Assembly: GCA_947002045.1 (NCBI GenBank)
Contig: CAMQJB010000009.1
Location: 1 to 63,741 of the forward strand
DNA: 63,741 bases
Direction of reading: 5' to 3'
From: an uncultured Collinsella sp.
Lineage (GTDB): Bacteria > Actinomycetota > Coriobacteriia > Coriobacteriales > Coriobacteriaceae
Both the position numbers and the translations under genes were made by a program. The notes beneath the pieces were generated by a model. The model did no database searches, was not told the DNA's origin, and worked only from the letters and a program-made list of their open reading frames with translations. Shown in pieces: positions 55,683-63,626 of the stretch. Within the stretch, counting starts at the first letter, position 1. Each line of letters starts with the position of its first letter.

Positions 55683-56324
55683 ATGTTCGATCAGTTCTAC
55701 ACCACGCTTGAGTCCCTGGGCATCGTGCCGGTCGTTGTGCTCGACAAGGTCGAGGACGCCGCCCCGCTCGCCCACGCTCTTATGGCAGCTGGCATGAAGT
55801 CCGCCGAGGTCACCTTCCGCACCGCCTGCGCCGCCGAGTGCATCGCCGCTATGGCCGAGGCCGAGCCCGAGATGTGCGTTGGCGCCGGCACTGTCCTGAC
55901 CGTCGAGCAGGTTGAGCAGGCCCGCGCAGCCGGTGCCAAGTTCATCGTCTCCCCGGGTTACAACGAGGACGTCGTGAAGCACTGCATCGACATCGACCTG
56001 CCCGTCCTTCCCGGCACCGTGACCCCCTCCGAGGTCACCGCAGCCGAGAACCTGGGCCTCAAGGTCACCAAGTTCTTCCCCGCGTCCCAGTATGGCGGCC
56101 TGAACACCATCAAGGCCCTCGCCGCTCCGTTTGTCGGTCACCGCTTTATGCCTACCGGCGGCGTGAGCACCGCCAACGTCGAGGAGTACCTGAGCTCCTC
56201 CGCCATCATCGCCTGCGGTGGCACCTGGATGGTCAAGCCGGCCCTGTTTGCCGACGGCGACTTCTCCAAGGTCGAGCAGATCGCCCACGAGGCCATGGAC
56301 GTCGTCAAGAAGGTCCGCGGCTAG
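55683..56324 (+). CDS. kdgA: KDPG/KHG aldolase
   Basis: The 213-residue class I aldolase splits 2-keto-3-deoxy-6-phosphogluconate into pyruvate and glyceraldehyde-3-phosphate. The Schiff-base Lys is in LKVTKFFPAS, the catalytic Glu in SAEVTFRT, and phosphate-binding glycines in PTGGVS. The start at 55683 follows AAAGGAA. A strong terminator ends the kdgK-kdgA unit. Confidence 0.95.
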   Translation: MFDQFYTTLESLGIVPVVVLDKVEDAAPLAHALMAAGMKSAEVTFRTACAAECIAAMAEAEPEMCVGAGTVLTVEQVEQARAAGAKFIVSPGYNEDVVKHCIDIDLPVLPGTVTPSEVTAAENLGLKVTKFFPASQYGGLNTIKALAAPFVGHRFMPTGGVSTANVEEYLSSSAIIACGGTWMVKPALFADGDFSKVEQIAHEAMDVVKKVRG

Positions 56325-56341
56325 GTTTAGCTCTCTATCGT

Positions 56342-56379
56342 GAAAGGGGGCGTGCCCTAAACCTCGCCCCCTTTCTTTT
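56342..56379 (+). terminator. terminator of kdgA
   Basis: GAAAGGGGGCG (56342-56352) and CGCCCCCTTTC (56365-56375) form an 11-bp stem followed by TTTT. Confidence 0.9.
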
Positions 56380-56636
56380 AAAGCGGCTCGGAAGCGCGCC
56401 GTTTCCGTCACGAACAAGAACCAAAACCGTCTTGTATGCTGATAGAACGTGACGGAAGCGACACGCCTCCAAGCCGCTTTGCCTACTCGGCTGGCCGTCG
56501 CGCTCAACTAAGCCACTTCGACAAAAGCCGAGCCACCAAAACAGCTGCGGTGCCGTCTGGAGGAATGGACCCTTGCTTCCGGTCTTTTCCTCCAAGCGAC
56601 GCCGCAGCCTTTTCGTGCCCCAATAGCGCCTCGCAC

Positions 56637-56699
56637 TTGCGGTGAAATAGGGACTATTTACGCCATCAGGGCCGCAAAACAATCCCCATTTCACCGCAA
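56637..56699 (+). repeat. palindromic repeat family C, copy C1
   Basis: TTGCGGTGAAAT (56637-56648) and ATTTCACCGCAA (56688-56699) form perfect 12-bp arms. The interior shares GCAAAACAATCC with C3. The rest of the spacer 56380-56636 has an inverted repeat around CGTCACG/CGTGACG near 56408/56447 and no gene. Confidence 0.75.
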
Positions 56700-56716
56700 C
56701 TAATGTAGGGGGCGAG

Positions 56717-57409
56717 TTAGATGGCCGAGTCTTTGGACAGCTCAAAGTAGTCGGGATGCAAGGCAATAACCGGACCCTGCTCCTCGGGCATTAGATGCAA
56801 ATGCGTCTCTGCCAGATAGCTCGCCGTGTCGGTATCGCCCTTCTTAATGGCCTCGAGAATCCGGCGATGCTGCCCACGGATCGGCTCCCAGTCCAGATCC
56901 TGCGACACCATACGCAACCAGTTGTATCGCTCAAAGTGCGTATTGACGCTCTTCATCCAATCCCACAACATGTGACGGCCGGCAATCGCAAAACACGTCT
57001 CATGGAACAGGTTGTCCAGGTCGAAAAAGCGACGCGTTTCGCCATGGTCGAGCGACTCGGACTCGGCAAGAATCTGCTCAAGCCGCTGCTTTTGCTCGGG
57101 CGTAGCAGCCGAACAACATTTAATGAGTACGCTTCTTTCGAGCTTTTCGCGCAAGAAACAGGCATTCTCGGCGTGTTCCATGCTGATCTTAGAAACGTAG
57201 GTGCCGCTTTTGGGACGTGTTTCGACCAGCTCCTGCTCGCGCAGGCGCACAAAGGATTCGCGAATGGGCGTACGCCCAATTCCTGTCTCTTTTTCCAGAC
57301 CAATCGCCGAAAGGCGCGTGCCGGGCTTGAGCTCGGCATAGATGATCTTGGAGCGCAATGCGTTGTATGCCTGATCTTGCAGGCTCTGATAATGCTGGTG
57401 TTGTTCCAT
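56717..57409 (-). CDS. GntR family regulator (FCD domain)
   Basis: The 230-residue protein has a GntR winged helix (GTRLSAIGLEKETGIGRTPIRESFVRL) and a helical FCD effector domain with metal-binding-type residues (DNLFHETCFAIAGRHM, HRRILEAI, AETHLHLM). This group senses sugar acids and other carboxylates. The start at 57409 follows GAGGG. It is separated from the dehydratase gene by a terminator and repeat C2, and probably regulates the sugar-acid genes around it. Confidence 0.88.
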   Translation of the reverse strand: MEQHQHYQSLQDQAYNALRSKIIYAELKPGTRLSAIGLEKETGIGRTPIRESFVRLREQELVETRPKSGTYVSKISMEHAENACFLREKLERSVLIKCCSAATPEQKQRLEQILAESESLDHGETRRFFDLDNLFHETCFAIAGRHMLWDWMKSVNTHFERYNWLRMVSQDLDWEPIRGQHRRILEAIKKGDTDTASYLAETHLHLMPEEQGPVIALHPDYFELSKDSAI

Positions 57410-57481
57410 AAAGCCCTCGGATGAAGCCCACGGTTTGTCGAATATCACCACGTAATACTATCGCATCCCCCATCTCCTCAT

Positions 57482-57545
57482 TTACGGCGAAATAGGGGCC
57501 GCTGGCGACACCCGCGCCGTCAAACTATCCCCAATTCGGCGCAAC
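57482..57545 (+). repeat. palindromic repeat family C, copy C2
   Basis: A degenerate copy: GGCGAAATAGGGG on the left, TATCCCCAATTCGGCGC on the right, with arms partly decayed. It lies in the gntR/dehydratase spacer 57410-57592. Confidence 0.55.
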
Positions 57546-57592
57546 TTCCAACCAGTCATTTAGGGACGAGGCTTTTAGCTAAGGTTGAACAA

Positions 57593-57626
57593 AAAAGCTC
57601 CGAGCTCGTGCAAGCTCGGAGCTTTT
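57593..57626 (-). terminator. terminator of gntP-dehydratase operon
   Basis: AAAAGCTCCGAGCT (57593-57606) and AGCTCGGAGCTTTT (57613-57626) form a 14-bp stem; TTTTTTG follows on minus. Confidence 0.9.
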
Positions 57627-57670
57627 CGTGCCGCGCATCTATGAGAGGAGAACTTTGATGCGCATGGGCG

Positions 57671-59449
57671 CTACTCCATGTAGCCACCCTGAATGGCGGA
57701 AACTGCATGCTCGGTAAAGAACTTGAGCGTGCCGGAGGTATAGCGATTAGCCTTGGGCTTCCAGGCGGCGCGACGCTCGGCCAGGACGGCGTCGACCTCG
57801 GCCGGCTCCATCTCCTTGCCGGCGATGCCAACGATGGACAGCGAGCGCTCGGGAATATTGATCTGGATCAGGTCGCCCTCCTCGATCAGGGCAATCGGGC
57901 CGCCCACGGCAGCCTCGGGCGAAACGTGACCGATAGCCGGGCCCTTGGAGGCGCCGGAGAAGCGGCCATCGGTGATCAGGGCAATGCTCGCACCCAGCTC
58001 GGGATCGCTGGCGATAGCCTCGGTGGTGTAGAACATCTCGGGCATGCCGGAGCCCTTGGGGCCCTCATAGCGAATGATGACGGCGTCACCGGGCTTGATC
58101 TCGTGCGTCAGGACGGCATGGATAGCGTCCTCCTCACAATCGAACGGGCGGGCCTTAAGCGTGGCCTGGAACATCTCGCGCGGAACGACGGTGTGCTTGA
58201 CGACCGCGCCCTCTGGAGCAAGGTTGCCGTGGAGGATGGCGATGGAACCGTCGGTGCCGAAGGCCTGGTCAAACGGACGGATGATGTCCTCGCGCTTGAG
58301 ATTCCATTTCTCAAGGTAACGACCGCACTTCTCGTAGTAGCCGTTGTTCTTGAGATCCTCGAGGTTCTCGCCGAGAGTCTTGCCGGTGACGGTCATGACA
58401 TCGAGGTGAAGCATCGACTTGATCTCCTCCATGATGCGCGGCACGCCACCTGCATAGTAGAAGAACTGCGCCGGCCATTCGCCTGCGGGGCGAACGTTGA
58501 GCAGGTAGTGGGCGCCACGGTGCAGGCGATCGAAATCGTCGGCGGACATCTCGATGCCAAACTCGCGGGCGATCGCGGGGATGTGCAGCAGCGAATTGGT
58601 GGAACCGGAGATGGCGCCGTGGACCATGATGAGGTTCTCGAAGGACTCCTTGGTCACGATGTCGCGCGGGCACAGGTTGTGCTCGGAGAGCCACACGGAC
58701 TGGCGGCCGGCCTTGCGAGCAAACTCGCGCAGGTCGGAGCTGGTAGCGGGCAGCAGGGCGGTACCGGGGAGCATGAGGCCCAGGGCCTCGGCGGTAACCT
58801 GCATGGTCGAGGCGGTGCCCATAAAGGAGCAGGCGCCGCAGCTGGGGCAGGCGTTGTGCTTGGCGAACTCGAGCTCCTCGCGGGAGATCTCGCCGCGCTC
58901 GTAGCGGGCCGAGATAGCGCCGAGCTGCTCCAGGGTCAGCAGGTCGGGACCGGCATCCATGACACCGCCGGTAACGACAATGGAGGGGATGTTGATGCGG
59001 CCCATGGCCATGAGGTTCGCAGGCAGGCCCTTATCGCAGCTGGCGACAAAGACGCCGGCGTCGAACGGGGTGGCCTTGGCATGAATCTCGATCATGTTGG
59101 CGATCATGTCGCGGCTGGGCAGCGAGTAGTTGATGCCATCGTGGCCCTGGGCCTCGCCGTCGCAGATATCGGTGCAGAAGTAACGGGCACCGTGGCCACC
59201 GGCCTCGGCAACGCCAGCACGGACCTCCTCGACCAGCTCAAACAGGCCAGCAGAACCCGGGTGCGAGTCGCCAAACGTCGACTCGATAATGACCTGCGGC
59301 TTGTCCAGATCCTCGATGGTCCAGCCAGACCCCAGACGCAGCGGGTCCATCTCGGGGCTGATGGTGCGGAACTTGCCGGAACGCGGCTGCAGCTTGGCAA
59401 CCAGGTCGGCGGCCTCCTGCTGAATCTGTGCCTTGGTCTTTTCGTCCAT
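57671..59449 (-). CDS. IlvD/Edd family dehydratase, probable sugar-acid dehydratase
   Basis: The 592-residue Fe-S enzyme has the family cysteines and motifs (FCTDICDGEAQGHDG, ASCDKGLPANLMAM, CPSCGACSFMGTASTM, and C-terminal ITDGRFSGASKGPAIGHVSPEAA). Family members dehydrate dihydroxy-acids (IlvD), 6-phosphogluconate (Edd) or aldonates. Linkage to a GntP permease, KDG kinase and KDPG aldolase points to an aldonate (gluconate or galactonate) dehydratase giving KDG. The start at 59449 follows GAGGAG. It lies downstream of gntP and is co-transcribed with it. Confidence 0.82.
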   Translation of the reverse strand: MDEKTKAQIQQEAADLVAKLQPRSGKFRTISPEMDPLRLGSGWTIEDLDKPQVIIESTFGDSHPGSAGLFELVEEVRAGVAEAGGHGARYFCTDICDGEAQGHDGINYSLPSRDMIANMIEIHAKATPFDAGVFVASCDKGLPANLMAMGRINIPSIVVTGGVMDAGPDLLTLEQLGAISARYERGEISREELEFAKHNACPSCGACSFMGTASTMQVTAEALGLMLPGTALLPATSSDLREFARKAGRQSVWLSEHNLCPRDIVTKESFENLIMVHGAISGSTNSLLHIPAIAREFGIEMSADDFDRLHRGAHYLLNVRPAGEWPAQFFYYAGGVPRIMEEIKSMLHLDVMTVTGKTLGENLEDLKNNGYYEKCGRYLEKWNLKREDIIRPFDQAFGTDGSIAILHGNLAPEGAVVKHTVVPREMFQATLKARPFDCEEDAIHAVLTHEIKPGDAVIIRYEGPKGSGMPEMFYTTEAIASDPELGASIALITDGRFSGASKGPAIGHVSPEAAVGGPIALIEEGDLIQINIPERSLSIVGIAGKEMEPAEVDAVLAERRAAWKPKANRYTSGTLKFFTEHAVSAIQGGYME

Positions 59450-59557
59450 GATGTTCTCCTCTTTTGGTTTGAACGGTTGTACCAATCGTTGGTTAATGAA
59501 TCAGGTGTAAATGGGTACCGAGCGATGCACTCGGCGAAAGATGCTTAGCTACGCGAA

Positions 59558-60919
59558 CTAGGCGAAGAACGAAATCACCAGGGCGCAGGCAAGACCCGAA
59601 AGGCCGATGAGCGTCTCCATAACGGTCCAGGACTTGAGGGTGGTCTTCTCGTCAATCTCCAGGAACGAGGAGCACATCCAAAAACCGGCATCGTTGACGT
59701 GCGAGAGTGCCGTGGCGCCGCCGCAGATGGCAAGACAGATGGCGGCACGCATGAGCACCGAAGCGCCGGCGACCGCAGGCATAGCGGCCATAATGCCCGA
59801 TGCCATGGTCATCGAAACAATAGAGCTACCGACCGAGGCACGGACGAGCGCAGCGATGAGGAAGCCGACAACCACGAGGGGCAGCGGGCAGCTCTCGAGC
59901 ACAGGGCCGATAACCTGGCCCAGACCGCAGTCCTGCAGCATCCAGCGAATAACGCCGCCGCAGGCGATAACCAGCAAGATCATGCCGACGGGCTTAAGAG
60001 AGCGGTCGAGCAAGGCCTTGAGCTCGGCGCCGGAGTAGCCGCGGCGCGCGCCCAGCAGATACATCGCGACGAGCGTGGCGAGCGTCAAAGCGACGAACGG
60101 CTTGCCCAAGAAGGCGAGAATCGAGGCGAGCTCAGCGGGCATGGGGATATAAGAGGACAACGTGCCCAGCAGAATCAGGCAAAGCGGCGTGAGCACGATC
60201 GCGAGCACCATGCCAAAGGAGGGAAGCTCCTTGTCGTCACTCGCCCCCTCGGCAGAGGTAAAGTGCTCCGGAACATCGGTAAAAATGCGACCGCCCACGT
60301 TGCGGCCCCAGATGACGCCGGCAATCGCCATGGCGATGAAGGCGGTGGGGATACCGACGAGGATCATGGTGCCCAGGTCGACACCGAGCGTGCCAGCGAC
60401 CAGAACCGACCCGGCAGATGGCGGTACAAACGCATAGCCAGCGGCAAGTCCCGCGAGCAGGGCGATGCCGTAGTAGAGCGTCGACTTCTTGGTCTGCGAC
60501 GCCACACTAAAGGCAAGCGGGATCAAAACGACCACGCCGGCCTCAAAGAACACCGTGGTACCGATGACCAAACCGGTGATGCCCAGCGCCCAGCTGGAAT
60601 GACCCTGCCCAAAGGTATCGATGAAGGTCTGGGCGATCTTCTTGGCGCCGCCGCTCTCCTCCAAAATCTGGCCAAACATCGATCCCAGGCCAATGAGCAG
60701 GGCGATGTTTTGCAGCGTGGTGCCCACGCCCTTGGTGACGGTGTCTGCCACCATGTCGAGCGGCATGCCGGCACCGATACCGATCACGAGCGCCGAGACC
60801 ATCATCGACAGCACGGGGTGCAGCTTGAACTTGATGATGAGCGCAAGCAGCAGCGCGATGCCCACGATGGCGGCGATGACCAGCCTGGTGGGATCAGCCA
60901 TAAACGTTGGGTCTGACAT
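59558..60919 (-). CDS. GntP family gluconate/sugar-acid permease
   Basis: The 453-residue protein has about 12-14 membrane segments and the GntP layout (LHPVLSMMVSALVIGIGAGM, FFEAGVVVLIPLAFSVA, FVPPSAGSVLVAGTLGVDLG, GGATALSHVNDAGFWM). It imports gluconate or a related aldonate by proton symport. GGAGGAAAG precedes the ATG. First gene of the gntP-dehydratase operon, divergent from a GntR regulator whose probable sites lie between. Confidence 0.93.
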   Translation of the reverse strand: MSDPTFMADPTRLVIAAIVGIALLLALIIKFKLHPVLSMMVSALVIGIGAGMPLDMVADTVTKGVGTTLQNIALLIGLGSMFGQILEESGGAKKIAQTFIDTFGQGHSSWALGITGLVIGTTVFFEAGVVVLIPLAFSVASQTKKSTLYYGIALLAGLAAGYAFVPPSAGSVLVAGTLGVDLGTMILVGIPTAFIAMAIAGVIWGRNVGGRIFTDVPEHFTSAEGASDDKELPSFGMVLAIVLTPLCLILLGTLSSYIPMPAELASILAFLGKPFVALTLATLVAMYLLGARRGYSGAELKALLDRSLKPVGMILLVIACGGVIRWMLQDCGLGQVIGPVLESCPLPLVVVGFLIAALVRASVGSSIVSMTMASGIMAAMPAVAGASVLMRAAICLAICGGATALSHVNDAGFWMCSSFLEIDEKTTLKSWTVMETLIGLSGLACALVISFFA

Positions 60920-60929
60920 CTTTCCTCCA

Positions 60930-61133
60930 ATTCATCAGACCTTTTGAATTCGGCTTAGACTATAGCGCGTTTTCAATAGGTCTGATGTTTAAAAGGGAAA
61001 CTTTTTCGAAATACATCTGATGTATTTGCTGAACGATCTGTTTTTTACGGTAAACGGCCACTTACAGTTCTCCATTGTCGGAGCGAACCACCGCGGCTTC
61101 TGTTAAATGAGCTAGAATAGCTCTGATGAATTC
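60930..61133. promoter_or_regulatory. cluster of GntR-type operators between gntP and gntR
   Basis: TCTGATG or its complement occurs four times: 60933-60939 (minus), 60981-60987, 61016-61022 and 61122-61128. The third lies in a perfect palindrome, AAATACATC T GATGTATTT (61009-61027). Such sites fit the FCD GntR regulator encoded at 61153, probably repressing gntP and itself. A TAGAAT -10 stands at 61113-61118. Confidence 0.6.
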
Positions 61134-61152
61134 TTTTGATATGAGGTGAAGC

Positions 61153-61845
61153 GTGGCACGAGCCGATTCGGGACTCCCCGAGCAGATTTCGGAGAAAATT
61201 ATTCAACTGATCCTGGATGAGCATCTTGAGCAAGGCGACCGCCTGCCCAAGGAGGCTGTGCTCGTCGAGCGCCTGGGTGCTGGCAGGAGCACCGTACGCG
61301 AGGCTATGAAGCTGCTGCAGTCGCGCAACATCGTGCGCATTAAGCAGGGCTCGGGCACCTATGTGGCATCAAACCCCGGCGTTGCCGACGATCCGCTGGG
61401 CTTTACCTTTATCGATGACAAGAGGCGCCTGGCACGCGACCTGCTCGAAGTGCGCTTTATGATCGAGCCGCAGATGGCCAGCATGGCCGCAGAGCACGCG
61501 ACCGACAATCAAATCATCTGCATTAAAGAGCTTTGCGATGAGTCCGAGCACTTGGCCGCGCGGGACGAAGACTATTCTGCCGCCGACACCGCGTTTCACA
61601 TCGCAATCGCCGAAAGCTGCGGCAACCTCGTCGTTCCCCGCCTAATGGGCGTGCTCAAGGCGTCTGTCCCCCTGTTTATTGACGTGCCCGGCAAAAAGCT
61701 GGTTGAGGAAACCATCCGCACCCACCGTGGCGTGGCCGACGCCATCGCCGCGCGCAATCCCACCGCAGCGCACGACGCGATGTACCTGCATCTGGTGTAC
61801 AACCGCAACATGATCGCAGAGGGAGCGCAGGAACAGAGCAAATAG
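61153..61845 (+). CDS. GntR/FadR family regulator (FCD domain)
   Basis: The 230-residue protein has an N-terminal winged helix (GDRLPKEAVLVERLGAGRSTVREAMKLLQ) and an FCD domain (LLEVRFMIEPQMASMAAEHA, DTAFHIAIAESCGN, HRGVADAIAARN, MYLHLVYNR). It starts at GTG (61153) with GAGGTGAAGC upstream. It is divergent from gntP; the palindromes between suggest control of gluconate uptake and autoregulation. A weak hairpin with TTTT follows the stop (61859-61886). Confidence 0.9.
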   Translation: MARADSGLPEQISEKIIQLILDEHLEQGDRLPKEAVLVERLGAGRSTVREAMKLLQSRNIVRIKQGSGTYVASNPGVADDPLGFTFIDDKRRLARDLLEVRFMIEPQMASMAAEHATDNQIICIKELCDESEHLAARDEDYSAADTAFHIAIAESCGNLVVPRLMGVLKASVPLFIDVPGKKLVEETIRTHRGVADAIAARNPTAAHDAMYLHLVYNRNMIAEGAQEQSK

Positions 61846-61888
61846 ACGTCCGCACGGCAAGGGCGAGACTACCGTTCGCCTTTTAAAA

Positions 61889-61900
61889 GTGAACGTTCAC
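61889..61900 (+). promoter_or_regulatory. palindromic operator before the DhuD-like gene
   Basis: GTGAACGTTCAC is a perfect palindrome about 110 bp before the SDR start; TGAACGTTTC repeats the half-site near 61978. LacI-type regulators such as streptococcal RegR use comparable sites. A TATACT at 61943-61948 may be the -10. Confidence 0.55.
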
Positions 61901-62005
61901 CTGATTTTAGGGAATAAGGGGTGGCTATTACGCCGCTTCACCTATACTGACCTTGTATGAAAAGCAAGACTTATATAGATGAACGTTTCTTTTGAAAGGA
62001 TCGCT

Positions 62006-62815
62006 ATGTCTGATCTTATGGACAGCTTCCGTCTGGACGGCAAGGTCGCACTGGTGACCGGCGCCACCTACGGCATTGGCATGGCCATTGCCGAGGCGCT
62101 CGGAGAGGCCGGCGCCAAGATCGCCTTTAACGCCCGTCACGCCGACAAAGTCGCCGAAGCCGAGAAGCACTACCGTGAGCTGGGCTTTGACGCTCACGGC
62201 TATGTTGCCGACGTCACCGACGAGACTGTCGTCGCCGAGCTCATCGCCAAGATCGAGGCCGACTTTGGCACCACGCCCGACATCCTGGTCAACAACGCCG
62301 GCGTCATCCAGCGTACCCCGATGCTCGACATGAGCGCCGAGGACTTCCGCCGCGTCGTCGATATCGACCTCAACGCACCGTTTATCGTGTCAAAGGCCTG
62401 CCTGCCTGGCATGATCGCCAAGGGCCACGGCAAGATCATCAACATCTGCTCGATGATGAGCGAGCTGGGTCGCGAGACCATCGCCGGCTATGCCGCCGCC
62501 AAGGGCGGACTCAAGATGCTCACCAAGAACATCTGCTCGGAGTTTGGCGAGGCCAATATCCAGTGCAACGGCATTGGGCCCGGCTACATCGCCACGCCGC
62601 AAACCGCACCGCTGCGCGAGACGCAGCCCGACGGCAGCCGCCACCCGTTTGACCAGTTCATCATTGCCAAGACGCCGGCCGCCCGTTGGGGCACGCCCGA
62701 GGACCTGAAGGGCCCCGCCGTGTTCCTGGCTTCCGACGCGTCGAACTTCGTCAACGGCCACATCCTCTACGTCGACGGCGGCATCCTCGCATACATTGGA
62801 AAACAGCCTCAATAA
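62006..62815 (+). CDS. SDR dehydrogenase, DhuD/KduD- or gluconate 5-dehydrogenase-like
   Basis: The 269-residue protein is a classical SDR: TGATYGIG cofactor loop (residues about 17-24), NNAG, Ser near SMMSE, and the catalytic YAAAK. It most resembles KduD/IdnO-type enzymes, which interconvert 5-keto- and hydroxy-sugar acids. With the next gene (DhuI-like) it would carry out the isomerase-reductase steps from unsaturated uronate to KDG described in streptococci. The start at 62006 follows AAAGGATCG. Codon bias is strong, suggesting high expression. Confidence 0.85.
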   Translation: MSDLMDSFRLDGKVALVTGATYGIGMAIAEALGEAGAKIAFNARHADKVAEAEKHYRELGFDAHGYVADVTDETVVAELIAKIEADFGTTPDILVNNAGVIQRTPMLDMSAEDFRRVVDIDLNAPFIVSKACLPGMIAKGHGKIINICSMMSELGRETIAGYAAAKGGLKMLTKNICSEFGEANIQCNGIGPGYIATPQTAPLRETQPDGSRHPFDQFIIAKTPAARWGTPEDLKGPAVFLASDASNFVNGHILYVDGGILAYIGKQPQ

Positions 62816-62867
62816 GCGTAGCCGCAACTGCCCATATCAGGTTTCATCCACTCGTTTTTCATTTGAG

Positions 62868-62930
62868 TTGCGGTGAGATAAGGATTGGTTTTTGCTTCTA
62901 TCAGGCAAAACAGTCCGTATTTCACCGCAA
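62868..62930 (+). repeat. palindromic repeat family C, copy C3
   Basis: TTGCGGTGAGATA (62868-62880) pairs with TATTTCACCGCAA (62918-62930) with one G-U. The interior has GGCAAAACAGTCC like C1. It sits between the SDR and isomerase genes and ends 25 bases before the next start. Confidence 0.7.
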
Positions 62931-62955
62931 GTTAGAAATAGAAAGGTAATTCGCA

Positions 62956-63597
62956 ATGAAGATCGCTCTGATCAATGAGAACTCTCAGAACTCCAAGAAC
63001 CCTATGATTGAGGCTGCCCTTAAGAAGGTTGTCGAGCCCATGGGCCACACCGTCTTTAACTATGGCATGTATGCCGACGCCGACTCCAAGCCCCTCACCT
63101 ATGTGCAGAACGGCATCCTGGCCGCCGTGCTGCTCAACTCCGGCGCTGCCGACTACGTCGTGACCGGCTGTGGCACCGGCGAGGGCGCCATGCTCGCCTG
63201 CAACTCCTTCCCCGGCGTGCTGTGCGGCCATGTTGCCGACCCGCTCGATGCCTACACCTTTGCCCAGGTCAACGACGGTAACGCTGTCGCCATGCCCTTC
63301 GCCCTCAAGAACGGCTGGGGCCAGGAGCTCAACCTCGAGTACACCTTTGAGAAGCTCTTTGGCTTTGGTTCGGGCAACGGCTATCCTGCCGAGCGTGTTG
63401 AGCCCGAGCAGCGCAACAAGAAGATCCTCGACGGCGTCCGCGCTGTGACCATGCGTCCGCTCGTCGACATCCTGGACGAGCTCGACCAGGACCTGGTGAA
63501 GGGCGCACTTGCCGGCGAGCACTTCCAGGAGTACTTCTTTGCCAACGCAACCGACGAGGCCATCATCGCCAAGGTCAAGGAGATCCTAGGCCTCTAA
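62956..63597 (+). CDS. RpiB/LacA/LacB family isomerase, DhuI-like
   Basis: The 213-residue protein is longer than RpiB (about 150) and matches the size I recall for streptococcal DhuI, the 4-deoxy-L-threo-5-hexosulose uronate isomerase. Family features are the start MKIALINENSQ, DYVVTGCGTGEGAMLACN (catalytic Cys loop) and GHVADPLDAY. AGAAAGG precedes the ATG. Adjacent to the KduD-like SDR, it supports use of glycosaminoglycan- or pectin-derived uronates. An RpiB-type pentose-phosphate role is the alternative. Confidence 0.8.
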   Translation: MKIALINENSQNSKNPMIEAALKKVVEPMGHTVFNYGMYADADSKPLTYVQNGILAAVLLNSGAADYVVTGCGTGEGAMLACNSFPGVLCGHVADPLDAYTFAQVNDGNAVAMPFALKNGWGQELNLEYTFEKLFGFGSGNGYPAERVEPEQRNKKILDGVRAVTMRPLVDILDELDQDLVKGALAGEHFQEYFFANATDEAIIAKVKEILGL

Positions 63598-63626
63598 TCG
63601 CACAACTCATTGCAGCTAACGCAAGC

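Noticed and set aside
57671..59449. Dehydratase as IlvD of branched-chain amino-acid synthesis
   Set aside because: No ilv or leu gene is near, whereas gntP, kdgK and kdgA are; sequence alone cannot exclude it, so the call is kept at family level.
57707..59548. 613-codon open frame on plus, opposite the dehydratase
   Set aside because: Antisense shadow; composition is typical of reversed GC-rich genes and no motif is visible.
61859..61886. Hairpin after the FadR-type gene as a strong terminator
   Set aside because: The stem is short and bulged; mentioned in the gene entry but not listed as a feature.
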